This document shows, piece by piece, positions 56,374 through 64,000 of a stretch of 64,000 bases of DNA. This DNA is from an uncultured Clostridia bacterium. GTDB lineage: Bacteria; Bacillota; Clostridia; Christensenellales; DTU072. The stretch covers positions 62,001 through 126,000 of the forward strand of contig CAKQTC010000001.1 in the NCBI GenBank assembly GCA_934274515.1, in the 5' to 3' direction. Under the pieces are notes generated by a model that was given only the letters and a program-made list of their open reading frames with translations, made no database searches and was not told the DNA's origin. Each line of letters begins with the position of its first letter. Position 1 is the first letter of the stretch. The position numbers and the translations under genes are program-made.

Positions 56374-57545
56374 TTACTCAATAATTTTTTTATCTCCCCT
56401 GTTTTGTCGGTCCGTTCCCAAACGTAAGTCGATTTGCCGAAGTGACCGTATTTCGCCGTGTCAAAGTACTGCGGTTTGTTAAGTTTCAATGCGGTAATTA
56501 TCGCAAGCGGACGAAAATCGAACACTTTGCCGACGATTTTTTCGAGTTCGTCATCGCCGACAACACCGGTTCCCGAAGTGTTAATATCGATGCTGACGGG
56601 GTTTGCCTTCCCGATAGCGTAAGCGACCTGAATTTCGCAGGCTTTGCACGCGCCTGCCGCAACGAGATTTTTCGCAACGTATCTTGCGTAATACGTCGCG
56701 CTCCTGTCTACTTTCGTCGGGTCTTTTCCGCTGAAACAACCGCCGCCGTGCGGAATAAATCCGCCGTAGGTATCGACTATTATCTTCCTACCCGTAAGCC
56801 CGCTGTCGCCTTTCGGCCCGCCGACGATAAATCTTCCCGTCGGGTTGATGTAAAACTTCGTTTTTTCGTCGATAAGTTTTTCGTCAATCGTCGGAAGAAT
56901 AACAAGCCTTTTCATATCGTCGCGTAACGTTTCTACGTCAACGTCCGCGTCGTGTTGCGTGGAAAGTACGACAGTGTCCACTCTGAACGGTTTACCGTCG
57001 TCGCCGTATTCTACTGTAACTTGCGCCTTTCCGTCCGGACGAAGATACCCGACAAGTCCGCTTTTCCTTGCTTCCGTAAGTTTTTCGCACAGTTTATGAC
57101 TAAGAACGAGTGCAAGAGGCATATATTCGGGCGTTTCGCTCCCGGCATAGCCGAACATAAGTCCTTGGTCGCCTGCCCCTATCGTGTCGAAAAGTTCTTC
57201 CGTCGTTTTATGCTCGATACTGTTATCTACGCCCAGAGCGATGTCGGGAGACTGCGTGGTGACCCTTTGTTCGATTTTTACGGTTTTATAGTTAAACCCG
57301 TACTCGTCCTTATCGTACCCGATTTTCTTAATCGTTTCTCTCGCAACCTTGTCTATATCGACTTTTGCCGTCGTGGTTATCTCTCCCATAACAAGCAAAA
57401 AATCTTCGCAGCAACAACACTCGCACGCCACTCTCGCATTTTCGTCTTGACCGAGTATTTCGTCGAGAATCGCGTCGCTTATCTGATCGCATACCTTGTC
57501 GGGATGCCCTTCGGTTACGCTTTCCGAAGTAAAAAATCTGTTCAT
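56370..57545 (-). CDS. metK: S-adenosylmethionine synthetase
   Basis: Makes SAM from methionine and ATP. 391 aa. Signatures: FTSESVTEGHPDKVCDQISD at the start, GAGDQGLMFGYA, and the P-loop-like GGGCFSGKDPTKVDRS. Four consecutive cysteines lie at about residues 42-45 (ECCCCEDF), more than usual. SD AAGGAG. No SAM riboswitch is seen upstream. SAM is also the cofactor of nrdG, trmB and rlmI in this window. Confidence 0.97.
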   Translation of the reverse strand: MNRFFTSESVTEGHPDKVCDQISDAILDEILGQDENARVACECCCCEDFLLVMGEITTTAKVDIDKVARETIKKIGYDKDEYGFNYKTVKIEQRVTTQSPDIALGVDNSIEHKTTEELFDTIGAGDQGLMFGYAGSETPEYMPLALVLSHKLCEKLTEARKSGLVGYLRPDGKAQVTVEYGDDGKPFRVDTVVLSTQHDADVDVETLRDDMKRLVILPTIDEKLIDEKTKFYINPTGRFIVGGPKGDSGLTGRKIIVDTYGGFIPHGGGCFSGKDPTKVDRSATYYARYVAKNLVAAGACKACEIQVAYAIGKANPVSIDINTSGTGVVGDDELEKIVGKVFDFRPLAIITALKLNKPQYFDTAKYGHFGKSTYVWERTDKTGEIKKLLSK

Positions 57546-57566
57546 TTCTTTCTCCTTAAACTTGTT

Positions 57567-57621
57567 AAAAAAGGGCGCTATGCAATAGATTATAGGTACC
57601 CAAACTACGCATTCGCCCTTT
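57567..57621 (-). terminator. Hairpin between rpoC and metK
   Basis: AAAGGGCG and CGCCCTTT arms (57570-57577 with 57614-57621), with inner ATGC/GCAT pairing and a loop of about 24 nt. On the minus strand the stem runs into TTTTTT, so it can terminate the rpoBC message; metK would then need read-through or its own promoter in the loop area (a TATAAT-like string lies within). Confidence 0.55.
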
Positions 57622-57636
57622 GTTTCTCTTACGTAA

Positions 57637-57667
57637 CGGACGTTTTATTCATTCGTAAAATCGTCCG
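57637..57667 (-). other. Second hairpin after rpoC
   Basis: CGGACG (57637-57642) pairs with CGTCCG (57662-57667), with further TTTTA/TAAAA pairing inside. No T-run follows. Could stabilise the 3' end of the rpoC message or be part of a regulatory fold with the next hairpin. Confidence 0.35.
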
Positions 57668-57683
57668 CCTTTCCCTTGCCGCC

Positions 57684-60600
57684 TTAATTGTTGTCGGTAG
57701 CGATATCCTCTTCGGCTTCGATGATTTCTTCCGTTCTGTCTTCGTCGAAGTTGTCTTCTTTTATATCCGCTTTATCGTAGAGCGGACTTTCGAGTTTGAT
57801 ATTTGCGTATCTCTTCATACCGGTTCCGGCAGGGATAAGTTTACCTATGATTACGTTTTCTTTCAAACCGACAAGGTGGTCTCTCTTGCTCTTGATTGCC
57901 GCGTCGGTAAGCACTCTTGCGGTTTCTTGGAAACTTGCCGCCGACAAGAACGAGTCGGTCGCGAGCGCCGCTTTACTTATACCGAGCAGAACTCTCATTG
58001 CCGTTGCGGGCATTCCGCCGCTTTCAAGCGCTCTTTCGTTCGCTTCTTCGAGCGTTGAAATGTCTACGAGTTCGTTCAGGATAAGGTCTGTGTCGTTCGG
58101 GTTCTTTACTCTGACTTTACGCAACATCTTTCTTACGATTACTTCGATGTGTTTGTCGTTGATATGAACGCCGTTCGAACGGTATGCGTTTTGAATTTCT
58201 TTGATTATCATTTCCTGAACGCCGTTTACGCCTTTCGTCCTCAAAATGTCGTGCGGATCTACGCTACCTACGTATAACGGGTCGCCTGCGTTTACGTTTT
58301 GTCCTTCTTCGACGAGAAGTTTTACGCCGAACGGTATCTTGTAGTCGAAGGTTTTGTCTTCGCCCGTAACGTATACCATACGGTTATTACCTTCTTCCTT
58401 GACGCTGACTTTACCTTTAACGTCGGCAACCATCGCCTGTCCCTTAGGTTTACGCGCTTCGACAAGTTCCACGACACGGGGAAGACCCTGCGTGATGTCC
58501 GCGCTCGACGCAACGCCGCCGGTGTGGAAGGTTCTCATCGTCAACTGCGTTCCCGGTTCACCGATGGATTGCGCAGCGATAATACCTACCGCCTCGCCGA
58601 TTTTTACCGGGTTCGTGCTTGCCATGTTCGCACCGTAACACTTAGCGCATACGCCGCGTTTCGACTTACAGGTAAGTATTGTTCTTATCCAAACTTCGCC
58701 GTTTTCGCCTACTGCTTTAACGATTTCGTCCGCTTTTTCTTCTCTTATCATTTCGCCCGCTTTGACGATAATTTCGCCGGTTTCGGGATTAACGATGTCG
58801 TTTACCGACGTTCTGCCGGTAATTCTTTCGGCAAGCCCCTCGATAAGCAGATGGTTCATATCGTACAACGCTTTTACGGGCATTCCTTTCTTATCGCCGC
58901 AATCGTCCTCGTTAATGATTACGTCTTGGCTTACGTCTACAAGACGACGGGTAAGGTAACCGGAGTCTGCCGTTTTCAACGCGGTATCCGCTCCGCCCTT
59001 TCTTGCGCCGTGCGAAGATATAAAGTATTCCAAAACCGACAACCCTTCACGGAAGGAAGATTTAACCGGGATTTCGATAGTTTTACCGGTCGGGTCCGCC
59101 ATAAGTCCACGCATACCCGAAAGTTGCTTAATCTGTTGCATGCTACCACGCGCGCCCGAATCCGCCATCATCCAAATCGGGTTCGTTTTGTCGAAGTTTA
59201 CGAAGTTTTGTTGCAAATCTCTCGAAACTTCGTCGGTCGCGTCGCTCCATACCTTAATAACTTGCGCATATCTTTCGTCTTCCGTCGCCAAACCGCGCGC
59301 GAAGTTCTTTTCGATTGCGAGAACTTTGTCTTCCGCCGCTTTAAGTATTTCTTGCTTGTTGCCAGGGATTTTCATATCGAACACGCTCGTCGTTATCGCG
59401 CCGACGGTCGAGTATTTGTACCCGAGAGCCTTAACCTTGTCGAGAACTTTGCTGACTTCGGTCGCACCTTTCTTCTTGAAACACTTGTTTACGATTTCTC
59501 CCAAGCCTTTCTTTTTAATGACGAACTGTATTTCGAGATCGAGTTGGTCAAGCGGCGTTTTTCTTTCGACAAATCCGAGATCCTGCGGTATCGCTTCGTT
59601 GAATATTATCTTACCGACGGTGGTAACGACGAGTTTATGATACTTTACTCCGTCGATTTCTTTGCTCATTCGTACTCGTATCCAGTCTTGCAGTTTGATA
59701 CTGTGTAATTGATACGCCATCTTCGCTTCGTCGGAATCTTTGAACGTTCTTAAATGCGCGATTTCTTCCGGATCGGTCGGTTTTTCCGTTTTTTCAAACG
59801 TAAGATAGTAAGAACCGAGTACCATATCCTGCGTAGGCGTAACGATGGAATTACCGTCGCTGAGTTTCAAGATGTTGTTGCTCGCGAGCATAAGTATTCT
59901 CGCTTCCGCTTGCGCTTCGATGCTGAGCGGAACGTGTACCGCCATTTGGTCGCCGTCGAAGTCCGCGTTGAACGCCGTACAAGCAAGCGGATGAAGTTTA
60001 ATCGCTCTACCCTCTACTAGTACCGGCTCGAACGCTTGAATACCGAGTCTATGCAGCGTAGGCGCACGGTTAAGCAATACCGGGTGGTCTTTGATGACTT
60101 CTTCGAGTACGTCCCATACTTCGGGTCTTACTCTGTCAACCGCACGTTTCGCGCTCTTTATATTGTGACAAATTTCTTTTTCTTGCAGTTTTTGGTATAC
60201 GAACGGCTTGAAAAGTTCGAGCGCCATTTCTTTCGGAAGTCCGCATTGATACATTTTAAGTTCGGGCCCTACGACGATAACCGAACGACCGGAATAGTCT
60301 ACACGCTTACCGAGAAGGTTTTGACGGAAACGTCCGTTCTTCCCTCTAAGGAATTCGCTCAAACATTTGAGTTGCCTGTTGCCCGCGCCCGTAATGGGTT
60401 TGCCGTGTCTGCCGTTGTCTATCAACGCGTCAACCGCTTCTTGCAACATTCTCTTCTCGTTGCGAACAACGATTTCCGGCGCGCCGCCTTCTATCATCTT
60501 TTTAAGACGATTGTTACGGTTAATAACCCTTCTGTAAAGTTCGTTAAGGTCGCTCGCGGCAAATCTTCCGCCGTCAAGCGGCACCATAGGACGAAGGTCG

Positions 60601-61316
60601 GGGGGAAGTACCGGGATAACGTCCATAACCATCCATTCGGGTTTGTTGCCCGATTTATAGAACGCTTCTACGATTTCCAGCCTTTTCGCGATTCTCGCGC
60701 GTTTAAGACTTTCTTCCTTTTCTTGCGCAAGTTGCGCTTTGAGTTCGTCTCTTTCTTTCGCTATGTCGATTTCTTGAAGAAGAATTTTCAAACTCTCCGC
60801 TCCCATGCCGACTACGCAACAGTTGGGTCCGAATTCGTCTACCGCTTTACGGTATTCTTCGTCTTTGATTACCTGTTTCTTGAAAAAGTTCGTCCTGCCG
60901 GGGTCGAGAACTATCATCGCTCCGAAGTAGATTACCTGCTCTACCTGTTTCGGACTCATATTGAGTATCGTGCTTATTCTGCTCGGCACGCCGCGGAAAT
61001 ACCATATATGCGTAACCGGCGCGGCAAGTTCGATATGCCCCATTCTCTCTCTGCGGACTTTCGCTTTCGTAAGTTCTACGCCGCACTTGTCGCAAGTAAC
61101 GCCCTTGTATCTTACCCTTTTGTATTTTCCGCAGTGACATTCGTAGTCCTTGGTAGGTCCGAAAATTCTTTCACAGAACAAACCGTCTCTTTCGGGTTTT
61201 TGGGTTCTGTAATTAATGGTTTCGGGCTTCGTAACTTCGCCGTGCGACCATTCTCTTATCTTTTCGGGTGACGCTATGCTTATTTGTATCGAATCAAAAT
61301 TGTTAATTTCTACCAT
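57684..61316 (-). CDS. rpoC: RNA polymerase subunit beta'
   Basis: Catalytic-centre subunit, one unsplit chain of 1210 aa as in Clostridia. N-terminal zinc site CHCGKYKRVRYKGVTCDKC (about 57-75), the active-site triad NADFDGDQMAVH, the bridge/trigger region with ARKGGADTALKTADSGYLTR, and the second zinc site (CKSKRGVCAKCYG). The last 20 residues are acidic. 10 nt after rpoB, with SD. There is no ribosomal gene downstream; metK follows. Confidence 0.98.
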   Translation of the reverse strand: MVEINNFDSIQISIASPEKIREWSHGEVTKPETINYRTQKPERDGLFCERIFGPTKDYECHCGKYKRVRYKGVTCDKCGVELTKAKVRRERMGHIELAAPVTHIWYFRGVPSRISTILNMSPKQVEQVIYFGAMIVLDPGRTNFFKKQVIKDEEYRKAVDEFGPNCCVVGMGAESLKILLQEIDIAKERDELKAQLAQEKEESLKRARIAKRLEIVEAFYKSGNKPEWMVMDVIPVLPPDLRPMVPLDGGRFAASDLNELYRRVINRNNRLKKMIEGGAPEIVVRNEKRMLQEAVDALIDNGRHGKPITGAGNRQLKCLSEFLRGKNGRFRQNLLGKRVDYSGRSVIVVGPELKMYQCGLPKEMALELFKPFVYQKLQEKEICHNIKSAKRAVDRVRPEVWDVLEEVIKDHPVLLNRAPTLHRLGIQAFEPVLVEGRAIKLHPLACTAFNADFDGDQMAVHVPLSIEAQAEARILMLASNNILKLSDGNSIVTPTQDMVLGSYYLTFEKTEKPTDPEEIAHLRTFKDSDEAKMAYQLHSIKLQDWIRVRMSKEIDGVKYHKLVVTTVGKIIFNEAIPQDLGFVERKTPLDQLDLEIQFVIKKKGLGEIVNKCFKKKGATEVSKVLDKVKALGYKYSTVGAITTSVFDMKIPGNKQEILKAAEDKVLAIEKNFARGLATEDERYAQVIKVWSDATDEVSRDLQQNFVNFDKTNPIWMMADSGARGSMQQIKQLSGMRGLMADPTGKTIEIPVKSSFREGLSVLEYFISSHGARKGGADTALKTADSGYLTRRLVDVSQDVIINEDDCGDKKGMPVKALYDMNHLLIEGLAERITGRTSVNDIVNPETGEIIVKAGEMIREEKADEIVKAVGENGEVWIRTILTCKSKRGVCAKCYGANMASTNPVKIGEAVGIIAAQSIGEPGTQLTMRTFHTGGVASSADITQGLPRVVELVEARKPKGQAMVADVKGKVSVKEEGNNRMVYVTGEDKTFDYKIPFGVKLLVEEGQNVNAGDPLYVGSVDPHDILRTKGVNGVQEMIIKEIQNAYRSNGVHINDKHIEVIVRKMLRKVRVKNPNDTDLILNELVDISTLEEANERALESGGMPATAMRVLLGISKAALATDSFLSAASFQETARVLTDAAIKSKRDHLVGLKENVIIGKLIPAGTGMKRYANIKLESPLYDKADIKEDNFDEDRTEEIIEAEEDIATDNN

Positions 61317-61326
61317 ATCTCACCTC

Positions 61327-64000
61327 TTATATATCGTTGTCGTCGAAGGTGCTGTTGAGAATGTCTTCGTCGTTCATTCCGCTGTCGTCTACTTCTATCG
61401 CACCCATAAGGTCTTTGAGATCCGTTTCGTCGTCGTCTTCGTCGTCGTCAAAACTCTTCTTCGCAGTTTCCATAAGTTCACTGCCGTCACCGAGAATATC
61501 GTTAAGATCGTACTCGTCTTGCGCAAGTCCGCTTCCGCCGAGTATATCGCCGTAATCGGTCATGCCGCCGAGTCCGAGCGTATCGTCGTCGTCGTAAAGT
61601 TTGTCTTTCGCGAGTTCGTCTTTCTGCTCGGCTTCAAACAAATCGACTTCCTGTACTTCTTCTTTAACGGGACGAATAGGTCTGTCGAGTTCTCTGTCGT
61701 CGTCGTACGTTTCGGGAAGATTGATTTCTTCGTCGTCGTCCGTAAACAGTTTAACTTCGAGTCCCAACGCCTGAATTTCTTTCTTCAATACTTTGAACGC
61801 CTCGGGAATACCCGGTTCTGTCGTAACGTTCGCTTTTATGATACTGTCGAAAACTTTTTGTCTGCCGACGATATCGTCCGACTTAACGGTAAGCACTTCT
61901 TGCAGAATATGGCTCGCGCCGTACGCTTCCAACGCCCAAACTTCCATTTCACCGAAACGCTGTCCGCCGAATTGCGCTTTACCGCCCAAAGGCTGCTGCG
62001 TAACAAGACTGTACGGTCCCGTGCTTCTCGCGTGGATTTTGTCGTCTACAAGGTGGTTAAGTTTAAGCATATACATATAGCCGACGGTAACTTCGTTCTC
62101 AAACGGTTCACCCGTTCTGCCGTCGTAAAGTTGTACCTTGCCGTCAACGTAGGTGTTGCCGTTTCCGTCGGTTTTCGCAAGCCCGTTTTGCATAAACAGG
62201 TCTTTGATGTCGTTTTCCGACGCGCCGTCGAATACCGGCGTAGCAACTTTGATGCCGAGCAGTTTGGCTACAAGCCCCAAGTGAACTTCGAGAACCTGTC
62301 CGATGTTCATACGCGAAGGAACGCCTAGCGGGTTGAGTACGATTTGCAAAGGCGTGCCGTCAGCAAGGAAAGGCATATCTTCTTTCGGGAGAACTCTCGA
62401 AATAACGCCCTTGTTTCCGTGACGCCCTGCCATCTTGTCGCCGACGGAGATTTTACGTTTTTGCGCAATGTAAACTCTGATGAGTTTGTTTACGCCGGGG
62501 TCGAGTTCGTCTTTATTCTCTCTCGTGAGAATTTTAACGCCTACTACGATACCGCCGCAACCGTGAGGTACTTTCAACGAAACGTCGCGGACTTCTCTCG
62601 ATTTCTCTCCGAAAATCGCTCTCAAAAGTCTTTCTTCCGGTGTAAGTTCGGTTTCGCCCTTAGGCGTAACTTTACCTACGAGATAATCGCCGCTCTTGAC
62701 TTCCGAACCTATCATTACGATACCTTCTTCGTCAAGGTTTTTGAGCAGGTCGTCGCTTACGTTCGGTATATCTCTCGTGATGTTTTCTTCGCCGAGTTTG
62801 GTATCTCTCGCTTCGAGTTCGTACTCTTCTATGTGAATTGTCGTGAATATATCGTGTTTTACGAGTTCTTCGCTGATAAGGATAGCGTCTTCGTAGTTGT
62901 AACCTTCCCACGTCATAAAGCCGATGAGAATGTTACGCCCGAGCGCGAGTTCTCCGTCCTTGGTAGCGGGACCGTCGCTCAATACGTCGCCTTTAAGCAC
63001 TCTGTCGTGCTTGCTTACAATAGGTTTTTGGTTTACGCAAGTATCCTGGTTGCTTCTCTTGAACTTCAAAAGTTCGTAAACGTCTTCGCCGCCTTCGTCC
63101 GCAGTAACTACGATTTCGTCCGCGGTAACCGATTTAACGACGCCGTTTCTCTTTGCGATTACGCAAACGCCGCTGTCGTACGCGACTTTGTATTCCATAC
63201 CCGTACCTACGATAGGCGCTTCGGGTCTTAAAAGCGGTACTGCCTGACGTTGCATGTTGCTTCCCATAAGCGCACGGTTCGCGTCGTCGTTTTCAAGGAA
63301 CGGGATAAGGCTTGCCGCAACGGATACGAGTTGTTTCGGGTCAACGTCCATATAATCTACTTTGTCGGACGGATATTCTTTAATATCGTCACGATAACGG
63401 CAGGTTACACGCGGATTGACGAATCTGCTGTTTTCGTCGAGTTCTTCGTTTGCCTGCGCTACGACGTATTTGTCTTCTTCGTCCGCCGTAAGATAACTTA
63501 CTTCGTCCGTAACGACGTGCGTGACTTTATCAACTTTACGATACGGTGCTTCGATAAACCCGTATTCGTTTATTTTCGCGTAGGAACTGAGCGACGTGAT
63601 AAGTCCGATGTTCTGTCCTTCCGGCGTTTCTATCGGACACATTCTGCCGTAGTGCGAGTGGTGAACGTCACGAACTTCGAATCCCGCTCTGTCACGGTTA
63701 AGTCCGCCGGGTCCGAGCGCGGAAAGTTTACGCTTGTGGGTAAGTTCCGCTATCGGGTTCGGTTGGTCCATAAACTGCGACAACTGGCTGCTGCCGAAAA
63801 ATTCGCGTATCGCGCTCGATACGGGTCTTATGTTGATAAGGGACTGCGGAGTAACTTCCGTCGGATCCTGCACGATGCTCATTCTTTCTTTAACCACTCT
63901 TTCGAGCCTTGCGATACCGATACGGAACTGATTATGCAGCAGTTCTCCTACCGAACGCACTCTCCTGTTGGAAAGGTGGTCGATGTCGTCCGTCGGATAG
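61327..64000 (-). CDS. rpoB: RNA polymerase subunit beta, 5' end beyond window, with acidic tail
   Basis: About 890 C-terminal residues; the frame is open to the right edge, entering at YPTDDIDHLSNRRVRSVGE. The rifampicin region is wild type at the usual positions (SSQLSQFMDQPNP, THKRKLSALGPGG). Other landmarks: CPIETPEGQNIGLI, KMAGRHGNKGVISR and KAQFGGQRFGEMEVWALEAY. After the normal end (GLEVKLFTDDDEEINLP) the chain runs on for about 125 residues rich in Asp, Glu and Gly (DILGGSGLAQDEYDLNDILG, DDDEDDDETDLKDL). That acidic tail is unusual. Upstream genes (rplJ, rplL) are not visible. Confidence 0.97.
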   Translation of the reverse strand, partial: YPTDDIDHLSNRRVRSVGELLHNQFRIGIARLERVVKERMSIVQDPTEVTPQSLINIRPVSSAIREFFGSSQLSQFMDQPNPIAELTHKRKLSALGPGGLNRDRAGFEVRDVHHSHYGRMCPIETPEGQNIGLITSLSSYAKINEYGFIEAPYRKVDKVTHVVTDEVSYLTADEEDKYVVAQANEELDENSRFVNPRVTCRYRDDIKEYPSDKVDYMDVDPKQLVSVAASLIPFLENDDANRALMGSNMQRQAVPLLRPEAPIVGTGMEYKVAYDSGVCVIAKRNGVVKSVTADEIVVTADEGGEDVYELLKFKRSNQDTCVNQKPIVSKHDRVLKGDVLSDGPATKDGELALGRNILIGFMTWEGYNYEDAILISEELVKHDIFTTIHIEEYELEARDTKLGEENITRDIPNVSDDLLKNLDEEGIVMIGSEVKSGDYLVGKVTPKGETELTPEERLLRAIFGEKSREVRDVSLKVPHGCGGIVVGVKILTRENKDELDPGVNKLIRVYIAQKRKISVGDKMAGRHGNKGVISRVLPKEDMPFLADGTPLQIVLNPLGVPSRMNIGQVLEVHLGLVAKLLGIKVATPVFDGASENDIKDLFMQNGLAKTDGNGNTYVDGKVQLYDGRTGEPFENEVTVGYMYMLKLNHLVDDKIHARSTGPYSLVTQQPLGGKAQFGGQRFGEMEVWALEAYGASHILQEVLTVKSDDIVGRQKVFDSIIKANVTTEPGIPEAFKVLKKEIQALGLEVKLFTDDDEEINLPETYDDDRELDRPIRPVKEEVQEVDLFEAEQKDELAKDKLYDDDDTLGLGGMTDYGDILGGSGLAQDEYDLNDILGDGSELMETAKKSFDDDEDDDETDLKDLMGAIEVDDSGMNDEDILNSTFDDNDI

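Noticed and set aside
57546..57683. SAM riboswitch before metK
   Set aside because: No SAM-I, SAM-II or SAM-III core sequence visible; the hairpins are explained by termination.

Overview
The window reads as a chromosomal segment of an anaerobic Bacillota (Clostridia-type) bacterium, most likely an uncultured gut lineage of moderate GC. The sequence evidence is the S10-spc-alpha ribosomal cluster in Firmicutes order (including a KOW-domain gene after map, zinc-type S14 and four-cysteine S4), an intact 1210-residue RpoC, a class III (oxygen-sensitive) ribonucleotide reductase, a Firmicutes-type GalT and RecD2, sigma-70-like promoters with 16-18 bp spacers, and strong Shine-Dalgarno sites. A Christensenellales-like origin is a guess from the gene styles only.

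Layout. 1-1181: the 5' part of a large serine recombinase running off the left edge, probably the end of an integrated element. 1.3-5.1 kb: a GPH-family sugar:cation symporter, a TetR-type regulator and a YwaF/TMEM164-like membrane protein. 5.2-21.2 kb: one long minus-strand block, rpsJ through rplQ, with secY, adk, map, a KOW protein, infA and rpoA, plus two structured leaders (before rpsJ, and an internal one between rpmJ and rpsM). 21.6-22.9 kb: a membrane-anchored metallophosphoesterase. 23.3-27.4 kb (plus): nrdG, an nrdD carrying a fused redoxin domain, and trxB. 27.5-28.6 kb: galM. 28.8-33.1 kb: a giant repeat-built lipoprotein. 33.1-38.2 kb (minus): bioY, a heterodimeric ABC exporter and a DUF4422 protein. 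38.4-41.7 kb (plus): an aminotransferase, trmB, an rlmI-like gene and an HMA metal-binding protein. 41.8-44.9 kb (minus): an SPFH/zinc-ribbon membrane module resembling Bacillus YdjG/YdjI. 45.0-50.6 kb (minus): a second giant lipoprotein behind galT. 50.7-53.4 kb (plus): galK and pncB. 53.5-64 kb (minus): rpoB (5' end missing), rpoC, metK, recD2, comF.

How the genes work together. Most of the window is core translation and transcription machinery. Galactose use by the Leloir route (galM, galK, galT) is split over two loci, each touching a giant surface lipoprotein, and a GPH symporter lies at the left. The nrdG-nrdD-trxB operon looks like a self-contained anaerobic dNTP system in which the reductant domain is built into the reductase and its flavoprotein reductase is next door.

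The items I rate most worth checking are the NrdD-redoxin fusion with a TrxB that lacks the usual NADPH phosphate-binding arginines, the two candidate ribosomal-protein leaders, three genes with promoters placed so that the mRNA would be leaderless, the PspA-less SPFH module, and lineage-specific extensions on RpoB, L17 and L24. No tRNA, rRNA or CRISPR array was seen.
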